A stretch of DNA of 64,000 nt. Origin: Symbiodinium natans (taxonomy: Eukaryota; Sar; Dinophyceae; Suessiales; Symbiodiniaceae). Below are positions 47,701 through 59,900 of this stretch, piece after piece; the first letter of the stretch is position 1; each line of letters begins with the position of its first letter. Below the pieces are notes generated by a model, which did not search any database, had not been told where the DNA came from, and worked only from the letters and a program-made list of their open reading frames with translations. Position numbers and translations under genes: made by a program. The DNA lies in NCBI GenBank assembly GCA_905221605.1, contig CAJNDS010002712.1, forward strand, positions 124,001-188,000, read 5' to 3'.

Positions 47701-50030
47701 TTACTGCTTTCCAGCCTTCTTCGGGTGCTGAATTCGGATTGTCGGAGCAGGAAACTTCTTGCGGACACCATTGACGAAAATCATCGGCTTGTACTCATCG
47801 GGGACACTCCTGACCGATCTGCAGCACAGAGAATCTATGCAAGACCAGCACGGTGATTACAACTCTTGAAGATCAAACGCGACTGTGACAAGCCCACTAG
47901 CTGCTCCTTGAATGCCGAGGTCCCTACATTCTCTACATCCTCACACAAAAACCCGAAGACCCCAAGATATCCAACTCCCAGCGGCTTGTGCATCACCGGG
48001 CTGTTCTTGTAGCGGTCCACGTGGGCCTTGAACCCTTGCTTTGGGCCGCTCCACGACACCTCGCACACCTGCATAGTAGGGCTCAAAAAACGGGCGTGCA
48101 GGATCGTGCAGGCATGTTGAAGCCTTGCGCTTAGCTGCTCCAAGCCTTTGAGGAAGGGAAGGACCATGCACTGAAACCATCGAACAGCTTCCAAAAAGCC
48201 GCAACTGCTTCCTGGCAGTTCCAAAAAGTGAGCAGCAACAGCCCCTGATTCTGCAGTAGCTGCTGCAACTTTGTCAAACCAGTCCTCGCTAACAAGGTTA
48301 ACGAAGGCGTAGCCCAGGTTGGCCTTACGAGTGAAGTCAATCGGGAGGTAGAGGAAGTCGTACTGCCCAGCGAAGTCGTGCGAATCAAGAAGCTGAAGAA
48401 GCATGGACCTGGAATTGGATGGGCCACTCAGCTACCCATTCGCTGCTCGTTCACACAAATACCGGCCTGGTATAATTGTTTGGCAGGTTTCGCATCATCA
48501 CAGTTGTGCGTGGCCTCCTTCGCACGGAAGCCTGGTGACCGGGACGACCCTTGCACAGACCAGAACTGGGGCCTGATTTCAACTACTCTGCTGTCTTGTT
48601 TCCGGCTCTGGTTACAGCAATGACTCGCAGACGCCAACGAACTAGCTCCGGTGATTCAGAGCCTGCATATATTTAAACGGATACTGCCGGGCTGATGCGG
48701 GATGGCCAGCACAACCAAACAATGACATCAAGACACACACTCGGCCTGCTCCGACCATGCTCCCTGCTCCTGTGCTTTTCTGCTCAGGACGTGCGAGATT
48801 GAAAAACAGGCGAAGCATGTTGCTGTCAATCTGTGTCCATGGCCCCTTTGGACTCGTGAGTACAACCTGGGGGGCCGGATTCACCTGCTGTTTCATCCTG
48901 ACCCCTGCCAGCGAAACGTACCCAAACGGCACAATCTCAAGCAGAACTCTGCGAAGCAACGCTCCTCTTCGCACTTCTCTGGGGTCTCAGGTTCGCTGCC
49001 ATCCTGCTGCATTGCCATCATGCGCATGCGGCAAAATACAAATATCCGTAGGATCGTCCAGGCCTCTGTCCCAGAGGGTGTCGACGGCGTCGTCGGTGCA
49101 GTCGCCCAAGTCTGCGAGCGTTTGGAAAATCGTCCAGCCATGTGTCACTCAAACTTCGGTTTTCCAAGCACAGTAGTCGATCTGTCACCCTTTCATGTGC
49201 AATGCAGAACGCACAAGTACAAATTGTGCAAAGATGCAAAGGGAGATACAGAGGCTGCTGTACGGCTTGACATGACTTGACGTGCCGTCGAAGTGTTTAT
49301 GCCGCTGCCTTGGTCGTTGAGTCCTCCGAGCAGCGATCCTTCTCTGTAACTCCAGCGCACGCTTCCTCACACTGGGTAAGAGAGGACTGCAGGTATCTGC
49401 AGGTACAAGGCAAGACATCTCAAGTGGGGAGAGCTGCCCACCAGAAGCTGTTGCCAGGCCTCGGCCAACTCCGATGAAAAGATACCTGGCTCGTAGACCT
49501 CACCGGCTGTGGGGTGCTGGTGTTGGACAGGAATGGACAGGAAGTCTGAGCATCATGTCTTCCTTGCTCATTCACTAGACTATGCACCAAAAGCGCGGAA
49601 GCCTCCGGGCCCTCTCCATCGTCCAAGTTGCCGTCAGTAGAGGCCTCACGCAGCAGGCGAGTACTTGCGACCAACGGACACAGCACATCCTTCACAACTT
49701 CAAGTGGCTTCGTGATGGCATGAGCAGTTAGGAACCAGTCTCAGCACTGCAGTCTGCAAGTTGCCACGACTGGCACGCATGAAGCTGGCATCCATTTGAG
49801 GATGGTCGCTCACTGAAACAGGCTGCCTTGCGGAAGGTTCGGAATCCTTGGGATGAATCCACAAAAACACCCAGACTTTGGAGCACTTGTCCCTAAAGAT
49901 TGTGGTACTTTGCATGGACTGGAAGGCAGCCGCTGGACAGGCCCGGAAAGCATAGGACCCTGCGATCTGACTGCCAAGGGGCGCTTCTTGAGGCTGAGCC
50001 CATCCCCCATGTCCAGAAAGGTGCTTTTCA
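47701..50030 (-). CDS. Mei2-like RNA-binding protein gene M1 (first of the array)
   Basis: Predicted RNA-binding protein of the Mei2-like RRM type, the most compact copy. Exons on minus: 50030 to about 49850 (VKSTFLDMGDGLSLKKR, acceptor TAG at 50031-50033), about 49500-49430 (GEVYEPGIFSSELAEAW), 48467 to about 48515 (TTVMMRNLPNNYTR), 48294-48408 (MLLQLLDSHDF, YDFLYLPIDFTRKANLGYAF), 48146-48211 (66 nt, AFWKLFDGFSAWSFPSSK), 47986-48068 (83 nt, VCEVSWSGPKQGFKAHVDR) and 47701-47809 (SVPDEYKPMIFVNGVRKKFP, ending KKAGKQ, stop at 47701). All core junctions are in phase, with GC donors after NYTR, SSK and MHK. The segment that sister genes split with an intron before, within or after YDF..LP is one continuous exon here. 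An exon-like frame at about 50210-50100 (SHIVNFSVELQATKQ) may lie upstream. Confidence 0.87.
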
Positions 50031-50319
50031 CCTAAGTGACTGTGTCGATCGCGCAAGGGAAAAGTGTAAACCCAGGGCCCCATGTGTGCGCACCATGTGC
50101 AGCCGGAGCTTCACAAAGAACCTCTTCTTCGGTGCCCTCCTGCTTCGTGGCTTGCAGCTCCACGCTGAAGTTGACAATATGAGACTTCCTTAGGGAAAGC
50201 GCCCTGATCTCCAGAACTCCAGTCCGGGCATCTGGAGCCAAGTGTCGAAGCACCCTCTTCAGGCAAGAGAGGAGCTGTGCACGCCATGAACTTCACCTAA
50301 GACTGGGGGAATACTGGCG

Positions 50320-50346
50320 CTTAGGGTTTAGGGGTTCAGGGTTTAA
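50320..50346 (+). repeat. Short telomere-like tract (TTTAGGG)n
   Basis: Three degenerate TTTAGGG/GGTTCAGGG units about 290 bp upstream, in gene sense, of the M1 N-terminal exon. Confidence 0.7.
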
Positions 50347-52190
50347 GTTTAAGCATAGTTTGAAGTGCCATGCGGGTTGATGACTCAGCGCGGGCTCAGT
50401 CTGTCAAGTCATGCAGGTATGGTTGCTACAGCACTCTACCGATCTCTACCGCAGGAGAAAGCAAGCCATGCAGACCAGATCACAAGCAGCGGTCTTTACA
50501 AAGCTGCGGCGGAGCTGATAAGTATGGTGAGTCTGCCAATGAGCCAAAGGTGCCAGCGAGGTTACTGAGAGGTGGTGGTTGAGCATCACAAACAGTGCAG
50601 AAGACAAGCCCGGATGGCCTGATTGCAAAACTAGAGAAGATACATGTGCTTGACTAAATCCAGGAAACAAGACGCTGGGATCCCAGAAAGGTTGCCCTTC
50701 ATGATCCAGGGGAAAGCAGCTGCCACAAAGACAAGGTGAACCCTGGGCTAGCATTGAGGTTTCCGAGCGCCCACGCGGGCGTGGTTTTCCAGGCCCTGCA
50801 CCATCGACACTGCAGAAGTTCAAGACAAAGGGGCAACGAATACATGTAGACTTGTCCGACCATCCCGTGGCGCACGGTCCCACACCCGAAAGACCCGACA
50901 TGTCCAGCTGCCAAGCTGTGGGAGCCCTTCCATTCCCCCTCGCGGCCTGCACTGGAACGTGCCGCTATCGGCGAGCCTGCCGCAAGCCAATGCAAACTAC
51001 ATGCGAATGAAGACCATCCTACGCTCACAACTCCAGCACCTGGGGGGCTGCTTTGGAGAAGCTCCTGCGTCGAAATCAGCTGAGAAGGCAAGTTGAATAT
51101 AGCCGAGTACCCACAGTACGGGACGATGGGATGAGGCAGCTGACTGCATGAAAGTGCATCTCTCCTTGCCCAGGTACAAGATTCCCTCCCAGAGGCTGGC
51201 TGCCTGGGCCATCTGGAAGTCTGTGATAGTCTGTGTCTCGATGTTTGCTGTGGCAGAAAGATGCAGAAGCCACAGATCCGCACCGACGTGGAGATCTGCT
51301 GGGCGCCCTGATGGAATCGAACGGCTGCTGCCTTGGCCGCATGATGCATCCCGATGAAACCCAGTTGACGGTTAAGCAATAAGGGCTGGCTCGACACTTA
51401 GCGTTCCCTTCAAAAGGACTTTTGAAGCATCGGCTGAAAGAGGCGCTTTGCCGAGGACTGCGCGTTGAAGACCTCAGTGTCCTGGCAGCCCGGACCTGGC
51501 CAAGGGTATATCAACTAGCGTCACTCATCCATGCACTTCCTACAGCTGCCTCAAGCTTCCCCTTGGGTAGAGGACTCCTTCATGAACCCATCTGAAGCGA
51601 CATGAAGCGAATCATCTGGGGACCGTGCAGCAGGGGTTGTCACCAAGACGACCTGTGCAGAACTTCGTAACTTTGCTTACCGTTAGAAGCGTCCTTTCAA
51701 CCGTCTACTGGCAATTAACCTGACTGCGAAGAGAATAACAGGGGATTCCGGGCGGGCAGGAAGGAGTTCAGCCTTCACGTCTCAAGATTTATAACAGAAA
51801 CTTGAGAGGGCTCGCTGAACAAAGGATGCCGAGGTAGCGCCCTTCCTAGCGAAACCTGGCAAGCATTGCTTGTGAATGCAGAGGCATGCTCCATTCACCA
51901 GGTTCCTGAATTAGATGCGCCATCAAGAGGCCTAGGAACATGTCATACTGAGCAGCTGGTAGAACAATGAGCGGCTTCAAACGTGCTCCTCTTGCGTTCT
52001 CTTGGAGTCGTAAACTGGGAAAGGGTATGTCAATAAGAGGACATGTCCCATGCCTATGCCGGGCAAGGTCCGAACCAAGACCAACCCGACACTCTTCACC
52101 CAGCTCGGAGCACGAACCTATACCCGAACCCTCCGAGCCACGAGACCCCATAAACGCCTAAAAGCCACAAAACAACCCGCAAATCAACCA

Positions 52191-52295
52191 CCCTAAACCC
52201 TCAACCCTAAACCCCGAACCCCAAACCCCAAACCCTAAACCCCAGCCAAAAAACAACCCCCTAAACCCTACACCCTAAACCCTAAACCCTAAACC
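52191..52295 (+). repeat. Interstitial telomeric tract (CCCTAAA)n, degenerate
   Basis: About 105 bp of CCCTAAA with CCCCAAA, CCCGAAC and CCCTACA variants in two blocks. Confidence 0.85.
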
Positions 52296-52420
52296 AGAAA
52301 ACAAATCAGAGACAGCAATCCCATGAGCAGCGGGCCCACGCAGGCGGAACAGAGGGCCGCGGAGCACTTGATGCAAGCCTAAGAGGCCCCGGCCCCCTGA
52401 AACTCCTGGGTTTGGGAAGC

Positions 52421-52470
52421 TTAGGGAAGCTTAGGGTTTAGGGTTTTGGGTTTAGGGGAAAGGGTTTAGG
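52421..52470 (+). repeat. Telomere-like tract (TTTAGGG)n, degenerate
   Basis: TTTAGGG with TTTTGGG and GGGAAGCTTAGGG variants. Orientation is inverted relative to the tract about 125 bp to its left. Confidence 0.75.
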
Positions 52471-53544
52471 ACTTACAAGTAGGGAAGCTTGGGGCTTGGA
52501 GAAAGTTCGACGTCCCGGCATTCTGGTGTTCATGGGTGCCGGGCACGTTGCCTGAAGTCACGTTGCCTGAAGTTTGAATAGTTTCCCTTTAGGGTCTGCC
52601 GGGTTCAGGACTTAGGACACCCGACTACCCAATGAACTCCAAATCCTTTGCCTCAGGGCCGGACCAGGTCGAAGGAGGAGCTCGGTGCTTTGCACTGGAA
52701 GCAGCAGTGGGACAGCTGAAGCTGAGCCTGGATATTCCCAACTTCAGCGGGGAAGGGCCCCTTACAGGTGCCGGTTGCCACGGGATCCCTAATAAAAGCA
52801 GAGGCCCAATGTATAGAATGCGAAACAAACGCCCCAGATGGTTAAAGCGTTTTAGGGCCCCAGACCCAAGCCTGCCGCAGACTGGCTGTTGTTGGTCTGC
52901 TTTGTAGGGGTTCAAAACTGCATGGGCTTTTTGCCTGGCTGGACACTGCCCGGCGCAAGGCCACCTGGTCCTCCTCCCGCCTCAGCTTGGGTAAGGTGAC
53001 ATGGTTGCAATGGTTGCAAGGTCGCGACCAGCGTCTGCAGCACTTTTCACCGAGGTCATCACAAGACCAGAGGCGAGCCATCGCTGGAAAAGGCACCTTC
53101 ATTGCAACGTGGGCTTTACAAGTGGCAAAGAGAGTGCTTCAGGCGCATGGTGTCGCATGGTGTTCCATGCCGCCTGCAGACAAGCATCAAATGGCCTTTA
53201 ACTCTGCGTAGCTGAGAATATTCGCACATGAGTGCCGAGACAGTACAGAGGATGAAGTTAAAGAACTTGTGAGCCCACGGATCCACTGAGCCCAACACGC
53301 GTGGCGAACGCCTCGACCTCATTGAGCGCCTTCAGGGGAGCAGATTCATGGTTTGAACCGTGACCTAACCCCGAAACATCCCAAACTATGTCCACGATGG
53401 CCTTTTTTGAGTGTATTGCCGTGTCCTAAACGTTGACATGATACATATGTTGTGAAAATATTCTGTTTTCATTTTATTGTACCCTGTTGTTCTATGTCAT
53501 TTTATAGTCTAAATGTCTCATTGTATATGTTAAAAGACTTTGTA

Positions 53545-53599
53545 TACATATATATATATATATATGTAATACACGTATGTGCGTATATATATATATATA

Positions 53600-53635
<36 letters not shown>

Positions 53636-53645
53636 TATATATGTA
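53545..53645. repeat. TA / CATA microsatellite
   Basis: (TA)n, (CATA)n and (TA)n blocks about 100 bp long, with short Tyr/Ile-rich open frames that are by-products. Confidence 0.92.
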
Positions 53646-56263
53646 ATATCCCCGCCTCGCCGGCACGGTTTGCGAGACCCATGGCTGCATCCCAGGCCTG
53701 GCTATTCAGGGGGCTTCGGTCTCGGGGAGATTAGGGAGATTAGGGCAGCTTGGGGATGTTTGGGGCAGGTTGCGGATGGCTCCAGCAAGAACGGGGGGCT
53801 TAAGGCGGTTTTAAGGAGATTTGGGATAGAGGGTGCTTTAAAGGCAGTTCAGGTTGGCAACATGTGGTGCCAAAACGACGCGTTGCATGCCCGACCTCGC
53901 CGGCAGCCAGGAATTGCCCCAAAGGCTCTGAGTTCTTCTCAGCCTGGACTTTTTGGCAGCTGTGAGGATGGCCCGTTGGGGTTCCAGAACGGTTTGAGGA
54001 AGTTCCGCATGAGATCATTGTCTGTGTTGTGGGGAGCTGTTACAGTATGTGAACACGCTTTTGCGGAGCGATCAGGCTACTTGCCATCGGTGCATCACTC
54101 CGAACTTTCACAAGACAACTCCTGCGGCTGTCCAAAGTTGCCCAAGTTCGCTTCCGGAGAGGAAGCTCTGCCTGGGGGGCCCGGCATCGCCACATGCAGG
54201 GCAGCGCCGCTCCGAAAGCTCGGTGCGGGCACAGGGATAGCAGACGCTGGCCTGGGGAAACATGTTGGGAGAGAGGATGAGATGGACTGAGGATGGTTTA
54301 GGGCTTGTGACGGCTTTAGGGCGTCGTAGGCTTCAGAGGTTGAAGGTTTAGGCGGGATTAGGATGTTGGCACCTCTCGTACATAATTTTACATGCAACGA
54401 GGCAGAGCCAGAAGCTGCAGCTCAAACAGCCTCTTGTCTCTCAGGAATGGACGTGGCAAGCAGGGCAGACATGGTTGGTGGCCTTCACGCAGTGTGGGCG
54501 CAAGACTGGCGGAACTAGCAGCTAGATCCGGACGACGTTTGAGAGATCTGTCAAGCTGTTTGGACTCATCTTGTGCAAAGGCTCTGATGATGCAAAACAG
54601 TGGAAGACACAATGAGGAGACCACAGACGACGGTGCTTTGCAGAGGCAGCAAACCTCGCAGGCATGGCGCACCGATGCTTTGCTCAACCCACTTTCTGCA
54701 CCCGAATCTAGGAGGCCATTTGGCCCTTGGATCATGTGCCGGGCTACATGAGCGCACCAGTGCCAAGCTCTGCCCTCCACCTGCCACACTAGAGGCTCAC
54801 TAGCGGTCTGCACATTGCCACTTGGCCCCCGGCACGGCTGCGCTCCCTTTCGAGTTCGGTAGCATGCCTTCGAAAGCGTGGATCATCGGACAAATTCAAA
54901 AAACAACGGCATAGTCTGGATGACGTGTCAGAGCGCTAGACGCTAGCCGCTAGGCAACGGCCCCCTTTGTGCTGCAACCCTTGTTGACCGAATTTCATGG
55001 CCAATGTGTTCCTCCTTTGCTTCTCCGGTGTCCCTGCTTGATGTCGCACGGCTTGGAGATCCCGTTCGCCTGTACCCCGCCACGTTCCGCCTCTTCCGCC
55101 TCTTCCTCGGAGTCTGGACCCTAACCGGGAGGGGCCAACTTTGGTGAGGCGGACGCATCAGTTTGCTGGAGCTTGCTGGCATCCAGCATCAACTCCCGAC
55201 TCTCACCAATGTCGCTTCAGCCAACATCTTTTACCGAGTTCAACGTGGTTGTCATTTGACCGACCGCTGGCGGCAGCATCGTGTTGCGGAGCAATGGGGA
55301 ATCATGGTTTCGGCCGACATCGGTGTGCTTTCTTGCCCCCATAGCCCAGGCACGCCAGTGCTGCGAACTATGACGACCTGCCTTGGCAAACTCAGGTCCA
55401 CCACAGCTCCAGATCCGACCTGGCAACTGCTCGAGACTCATAGCCCCAAAAAAACACAAAGCGAGAGCAGCTGTAAAAATGTCGCGAAGTGGGCATTTCC
55501 CAAAAAAGGGTACCCGTATACCCCCCACATACTCGAATCCTTCCTATGGGAGCCTCCGAAACTGCTCTCCCCACTCACTGCCGGCCTTGTCCAAATTGTC
55601 GGCCACTTCGGCACCAACCTGAATCGAAGCTGCGAGTGATTGGTTGAAAGTTGCAGCAGCAAGTGACGGCACTTTCTGGCTGCAACCTGTCAGCTGATGG
55701 GACGCTTTTCTGGCGACGAGGGGCATGTAGCTGACGACTCGTACGAAACTCGGCATTCCGATGCCCGCAACAGGTCCAGCTTGGCTCGCGTAGCCGTTCG
55801 CGGACTAGGCCCTTAGGACCCTTCAAGGGGCATGCGTGGAACAGATCAGTTGATCAGTTCGCCTGGAGCTCCCGCCCTCAGAGAGGGAAGCAGCTCAGCA
55901 ACAGCGAGACAGGAAAACTGATTCCTGAGACCTTGAATTAGCTTGAAATGGGGTAAGTAGCGCACTACGACTGGCATCTGGCCATTCCAAAAGCAGCATG
56001 AGATCCGCGGTTTGTGAGCACAAATAGAAGCAGAGCCAGCAGCAAATCAGCAGCGCGTCTTAAACGAGGGACTGCAATGTTCCTTGAAATGAAGGGTCCG
56101 ACCGAGCCCACCAAGGGTTGTGTGAAGTATGGCTCTTATTACTAGGATCCCCCACAAGGCCATGAATTAGATACACTCACCAATATCTATAAAGGAGCCC
56201 GAAATACACTCACCAACAACAGTTGCTTTCAGGCCACACAACCGCCTGGCGAGCTCCAGGCAG

Positions 56264-56400
56264 GTTCTGCCAGACGTGACCCTTGGCTCCATCGGCCCGG
56301 TCCACGAGGGCAAACACCCTGAACCGAGCCGATGGAACCTTTTCGGGATCCATCACGGTCCCGTAAGTGTACAGGAAAAATCGCTCTGCAGCGACTTTGC
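56264..56400 (-). CDS. Possible exon of an unidentified gene
   Basis: The minus-strand frame reads FLYTYGTVMDPEKVPS, then RFRVFALVDRADGAKGHVWQ, then NLPGARQAV, with protein-like composition and no stop across about 135 nt. A second frame at about 56525-56625 (AVQAVFQELGVKDVLP) could be an upstream exon. I recognise no family. It has the same strand as its neighbours and lies just downstream of the starch synthase stop. Confidence 0.35.
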
Positions 56401-56909
56401 TGTTTTTTTTTGTCCGCCGGCCTCATTGAGGACAAGAAGCGATGCACATGTCATGTGATGAGGAACCTGCGAACAGCGCATGGCACCCTTTCTGCAGCCA
56501 AGCATCATTTAGCAGACTTGTTTGTCTGTCTCCAGCGTGACTGTGGCCTGACCGCCACATTGTGGCAGCACGTCCTTGACGCCCAACTCTTGGAAGACCG
56601 CCTGCACTGCTCTTGAAAGGCTGGGTCTCGCAGTCTGTAACAGGCTTTTCCTTATCGGCTAGATATGTAGGCCCTCTTCATGATGGTCGAACTTCCTGGC
56701 GGGGATTGGTAAAAAAACACCGGCGTAACTACAAGTATCTCAACCCACGACACTTCTGCACAACCGGTGCATGAGCTGGAAACGTCAGCAACGCATGGCG
56801 TGAAGCTTTTGTTGAACAGAGAGGAGTTGGAGCGCGCGTTGCCGACTTGCCCCCCTACGTCCCAGGTGCAATGCGGCATCCCGGTGTTGTGGGCCCTGCT
56901 TTGATGGAT

Positions 56910-59900
56910 CTAGCTCGTGGCCTCGTACTGCAGTGCCGCATTGCTCCAAGTGAACTCTGCGGCAGCGGCCATTGCAGCCTTCTTCATCTCAACGACCTGA
57001 CAAATGTAACGGAAGGCTGTGGGATTCCCAGCGGAGAAAGGACGCGAAATTCAAGCAGCCCTAAGTTGCAAGCAGAAGCGCGCTCTCTGCATCTGCTCAC
57101 AGCAAGTTGAGCAAAGCATTCGGCTAGCGCAACTCTCAAGTTCCCTTCCAAACAAAAAAACCGGGCCTCTTCAAGGCCGCGAACCGTACACCCTACACGG
57201 CTTAACACCGTAAACCCTAAACCCTACACGGCCCCCTATACCCCAAACCCTAAACCCTAAACCCTAAACCCTAAACCCTCCACAAAACGCTTCGGGGCCT
57301 TGCTGGGCTCCGACTGGAAGAGCCGACATGCTCGGCGCAGGACCTTGGCCAAGGAATCCACGGACTCCTGGCGCTCCGGCTGCGGGGGGGTCTAGGGTTT
57401 AGGGTTTAGGGTTTAGGGTTTAGGGTCTAGGGTTCAGGGTCACAGAACTTGAGGATGCTGAAGAAGCTGAGAGTTCATTGTTCACGTGTGCCACGGATAG
57501 ATTCGACTTAGATGTAATAGATGTGCATATAACATGCGTCAGCTTCCCTGAGCAGAGGTTGCCGCAAATGAGTGGCACATCATGCCACCAGTAAAGCTCA
57601 TTGTCCTCATACCTTCGTGGGGGGCAATGATCGCCCTAGTGTTGGGCGTCTGGGTATATGTTCCCATGTTTAGGGCTGTTTGAGGTTCATGTAGCTCCAA
57701 GTTCAAAGGTTCATTTAGTCGCGAAACGAAGAGGGTCTGGGTGCGCTCTGCTCGGCTGCTTGTGCAGCATCTGAAGAGAATCTGTTTCGGCTGAATGTGC
57801 TGCTTCTGAGACCCTCTCAGGGGAGAAGCACGGGGCTTTGCGGGGTACTTTCCAGCGCGCCACCAAGATGGAATCCCTGGCCTTGACAAGGCTGGCCAGT
57901 CCACGTCCCTAGAAAGCCTTTCCTCGCACTGCCAACGAACTGAACCCTAAACCCTAAACCCTTAACCCTAAACCCTAAACCCTAAACCCTAAACCCTAAA
58001 CCAAGCTCCTGCTCCACGATGGCCTCGACAGTCATCTCGCCATCCGTCCAGAGGCCATTGAGGCCATCCTCTTAACATCAAAACTGTATGGGGGGTTGGG
58101 ATGTTCCCCTTATACCATCAGTCCTTAGTAGGGATTATAATATGGGATACTATAATCCCCCGTAAGAGCTGTTGGTATAAGGTCTGTTCTCTAAATTAGG
58201 GTCACTTTTTGATTTTTGGGGGAACCCTCAGTAAGAGGGGCCCCCTTATCATGAGGACTCCAAGAAGGACCATGTCTTAGAGCAAGTGACCATGTGCAAA
58301 ACTGACTTTGAGTGAAAACTTCAAGGCCCCGGGTATGGCCATGGCAGGCTTTCTCGCGTGGGCATGGACCTGCCTCGACAGTATCCTTCAATCCTCCCGT
58401 TGGGGCGACAATGGGCAGCGTTCCCAGCCGCATGGCCTCAGCGGCGCTGAGTCCCTCCATGAGCCCTGATTCTGACGTGTGCAGGAACAGGCAGCGGCCT
58501 CCATCTGCACAAGTCCGCATGGTTCCCACCTTCGGCAACACTCGAGACGAGTCTTAGAGAGGCTACAGAGGGTGTACAGAACAGCCATGGACCCACAGAA
58601 GGGCCTGGATGGCAGCAGCGTGTAGTCACATCCGGCGAGAAGAGCGTAGCGCTCTGCTCCCATCCAGCCTGTCTTGCAGCAAGAACCCGTTGAGTGAATT
58701 GAAGAATGGCGGTGCTACAAGTAGCTTTCCAACTATTTCCAAGTATAACGCCCTCTTTTCATCTGTCGTTAGAGCAACACCATCCTTGAAGCCCGGAACC
58801 CCAAAGCCCCAAACCCTCAAAGCCCGAAGCCTGACACCCATCCCGCACCCGAAAACCCCAAGCGTTTCTCATCTTCAGGCTGTTCATTGAAGTTAGTTGA
58901 TCATGCTTGATCGAGGTCAGGTCGTTCATTAGGTTCTGTGTGAAACTTGTCGTCGCATGCATCTGCATCCCGGCGCCGTCCGCATGCCTTCCGCGGATGG
59001 GTGCTGCGTTGAACACGAGGGCTCTTCGAGAGATCAAACGCTTCGCCCTTCGACATAGGCTTCGCCATATTCGCACCTGCTTTGCTGAGTTTTGGTGGTT
59101 ATGGAAACGGCCAAGTACCTGAGGATGATTACTCTGCCAACATGTTTTACCATCTCCACTTTCGCTCAGCGTGCTGCTGCGGGGTCTGCATGCTGGCATT
59201 CCAAAGATCTCTGCAGCCACCGTGTCCGTTTCATGCGCGCGTGCGGCACAGGGAGATCGGCTCAGCCGATACAGGGCAGCTTCTGCTCTTCTTGCCCGAA
59301 GCGCTCCTGTGACCTCTGGCCTTGCTACTTCATTATGAAGTAGCTTGATAAAGATGCCTGCACCCTAAACCCGAAAGCAACCTGAGCAGTAGACCCAGCC
59401 TGCGTAGAAGAGCTTGTTGGGGAACTGCTTCTCCACGGCCTTGGTCCTTGGCCGCCGCTCTGACTGCTTGACTTCGCACCCCCCCCCTAGAGTCAAGCCT
59501 ATCCGCAGCGCTAACGCTGAATACTTGTACCAAACGCTGCATGACACCTTAAAGGAATGATCTCAGATGCGAAAGAACAGTAGGGGGTACCTGCTTCCAT
59601 TCCCGCTTCACGATCAAGCTTGGAATTCTGGTGGCCATTCATGTCCGACATGTCTCTGAGATGACAAAAAACCTTCTGAGGCACGCCACTGTGCCACGAG
59701 ATCAGCACGACCAGCGCCGACCACCACCATCTGTAGCTCGGTGTCCTGGCGTCAGTAGCGGCCGCCCAAATTGCTAGAAACTCTCAGAAGCCCTTCAAGA
59801 GGTTGCTCCCACGACAACAACATCCGCACCATATTCGCCATTAAGATGAAGTTAACAAGGACCAGACTCTCCCCAACGGCAATGACAACTTGGCACTGCA

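Larger units (their letters stand above)
50031..56909. other. Gene-sparse interval between M1 and the starch synthase
   Basis: No family is recognisable. The most protein-like segments lie on the minus strand at 56264-56400 (listed separately) and about 55547-55640 (VGAEVADNLDKAGSEWGEQF), and may be exons of one unidentified minus-strand gene. Telomeric tracts at 50320, 52191 and 52421 and a microsatellite at 53545 are listed separately. Confidence 0.4.

Noticed and set aside
52987-53211. KGTFIATWAL on plus, or VAMKVPF on minus, as a further Mei2-like N-terminal motif
   Set aside because: The match to VK.TF is only a few residues, the plus-strand version is on the wrong strand, and no RRM follows.
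57539-57904. 121-codon minus-strand frame within the starch synthase locus
   Set aside because: It lies wholly inside the telomere-bounded intron (57382-58008) and shows no GT5 motif. It might be cargo of the intron but cannot be supported as a gene.
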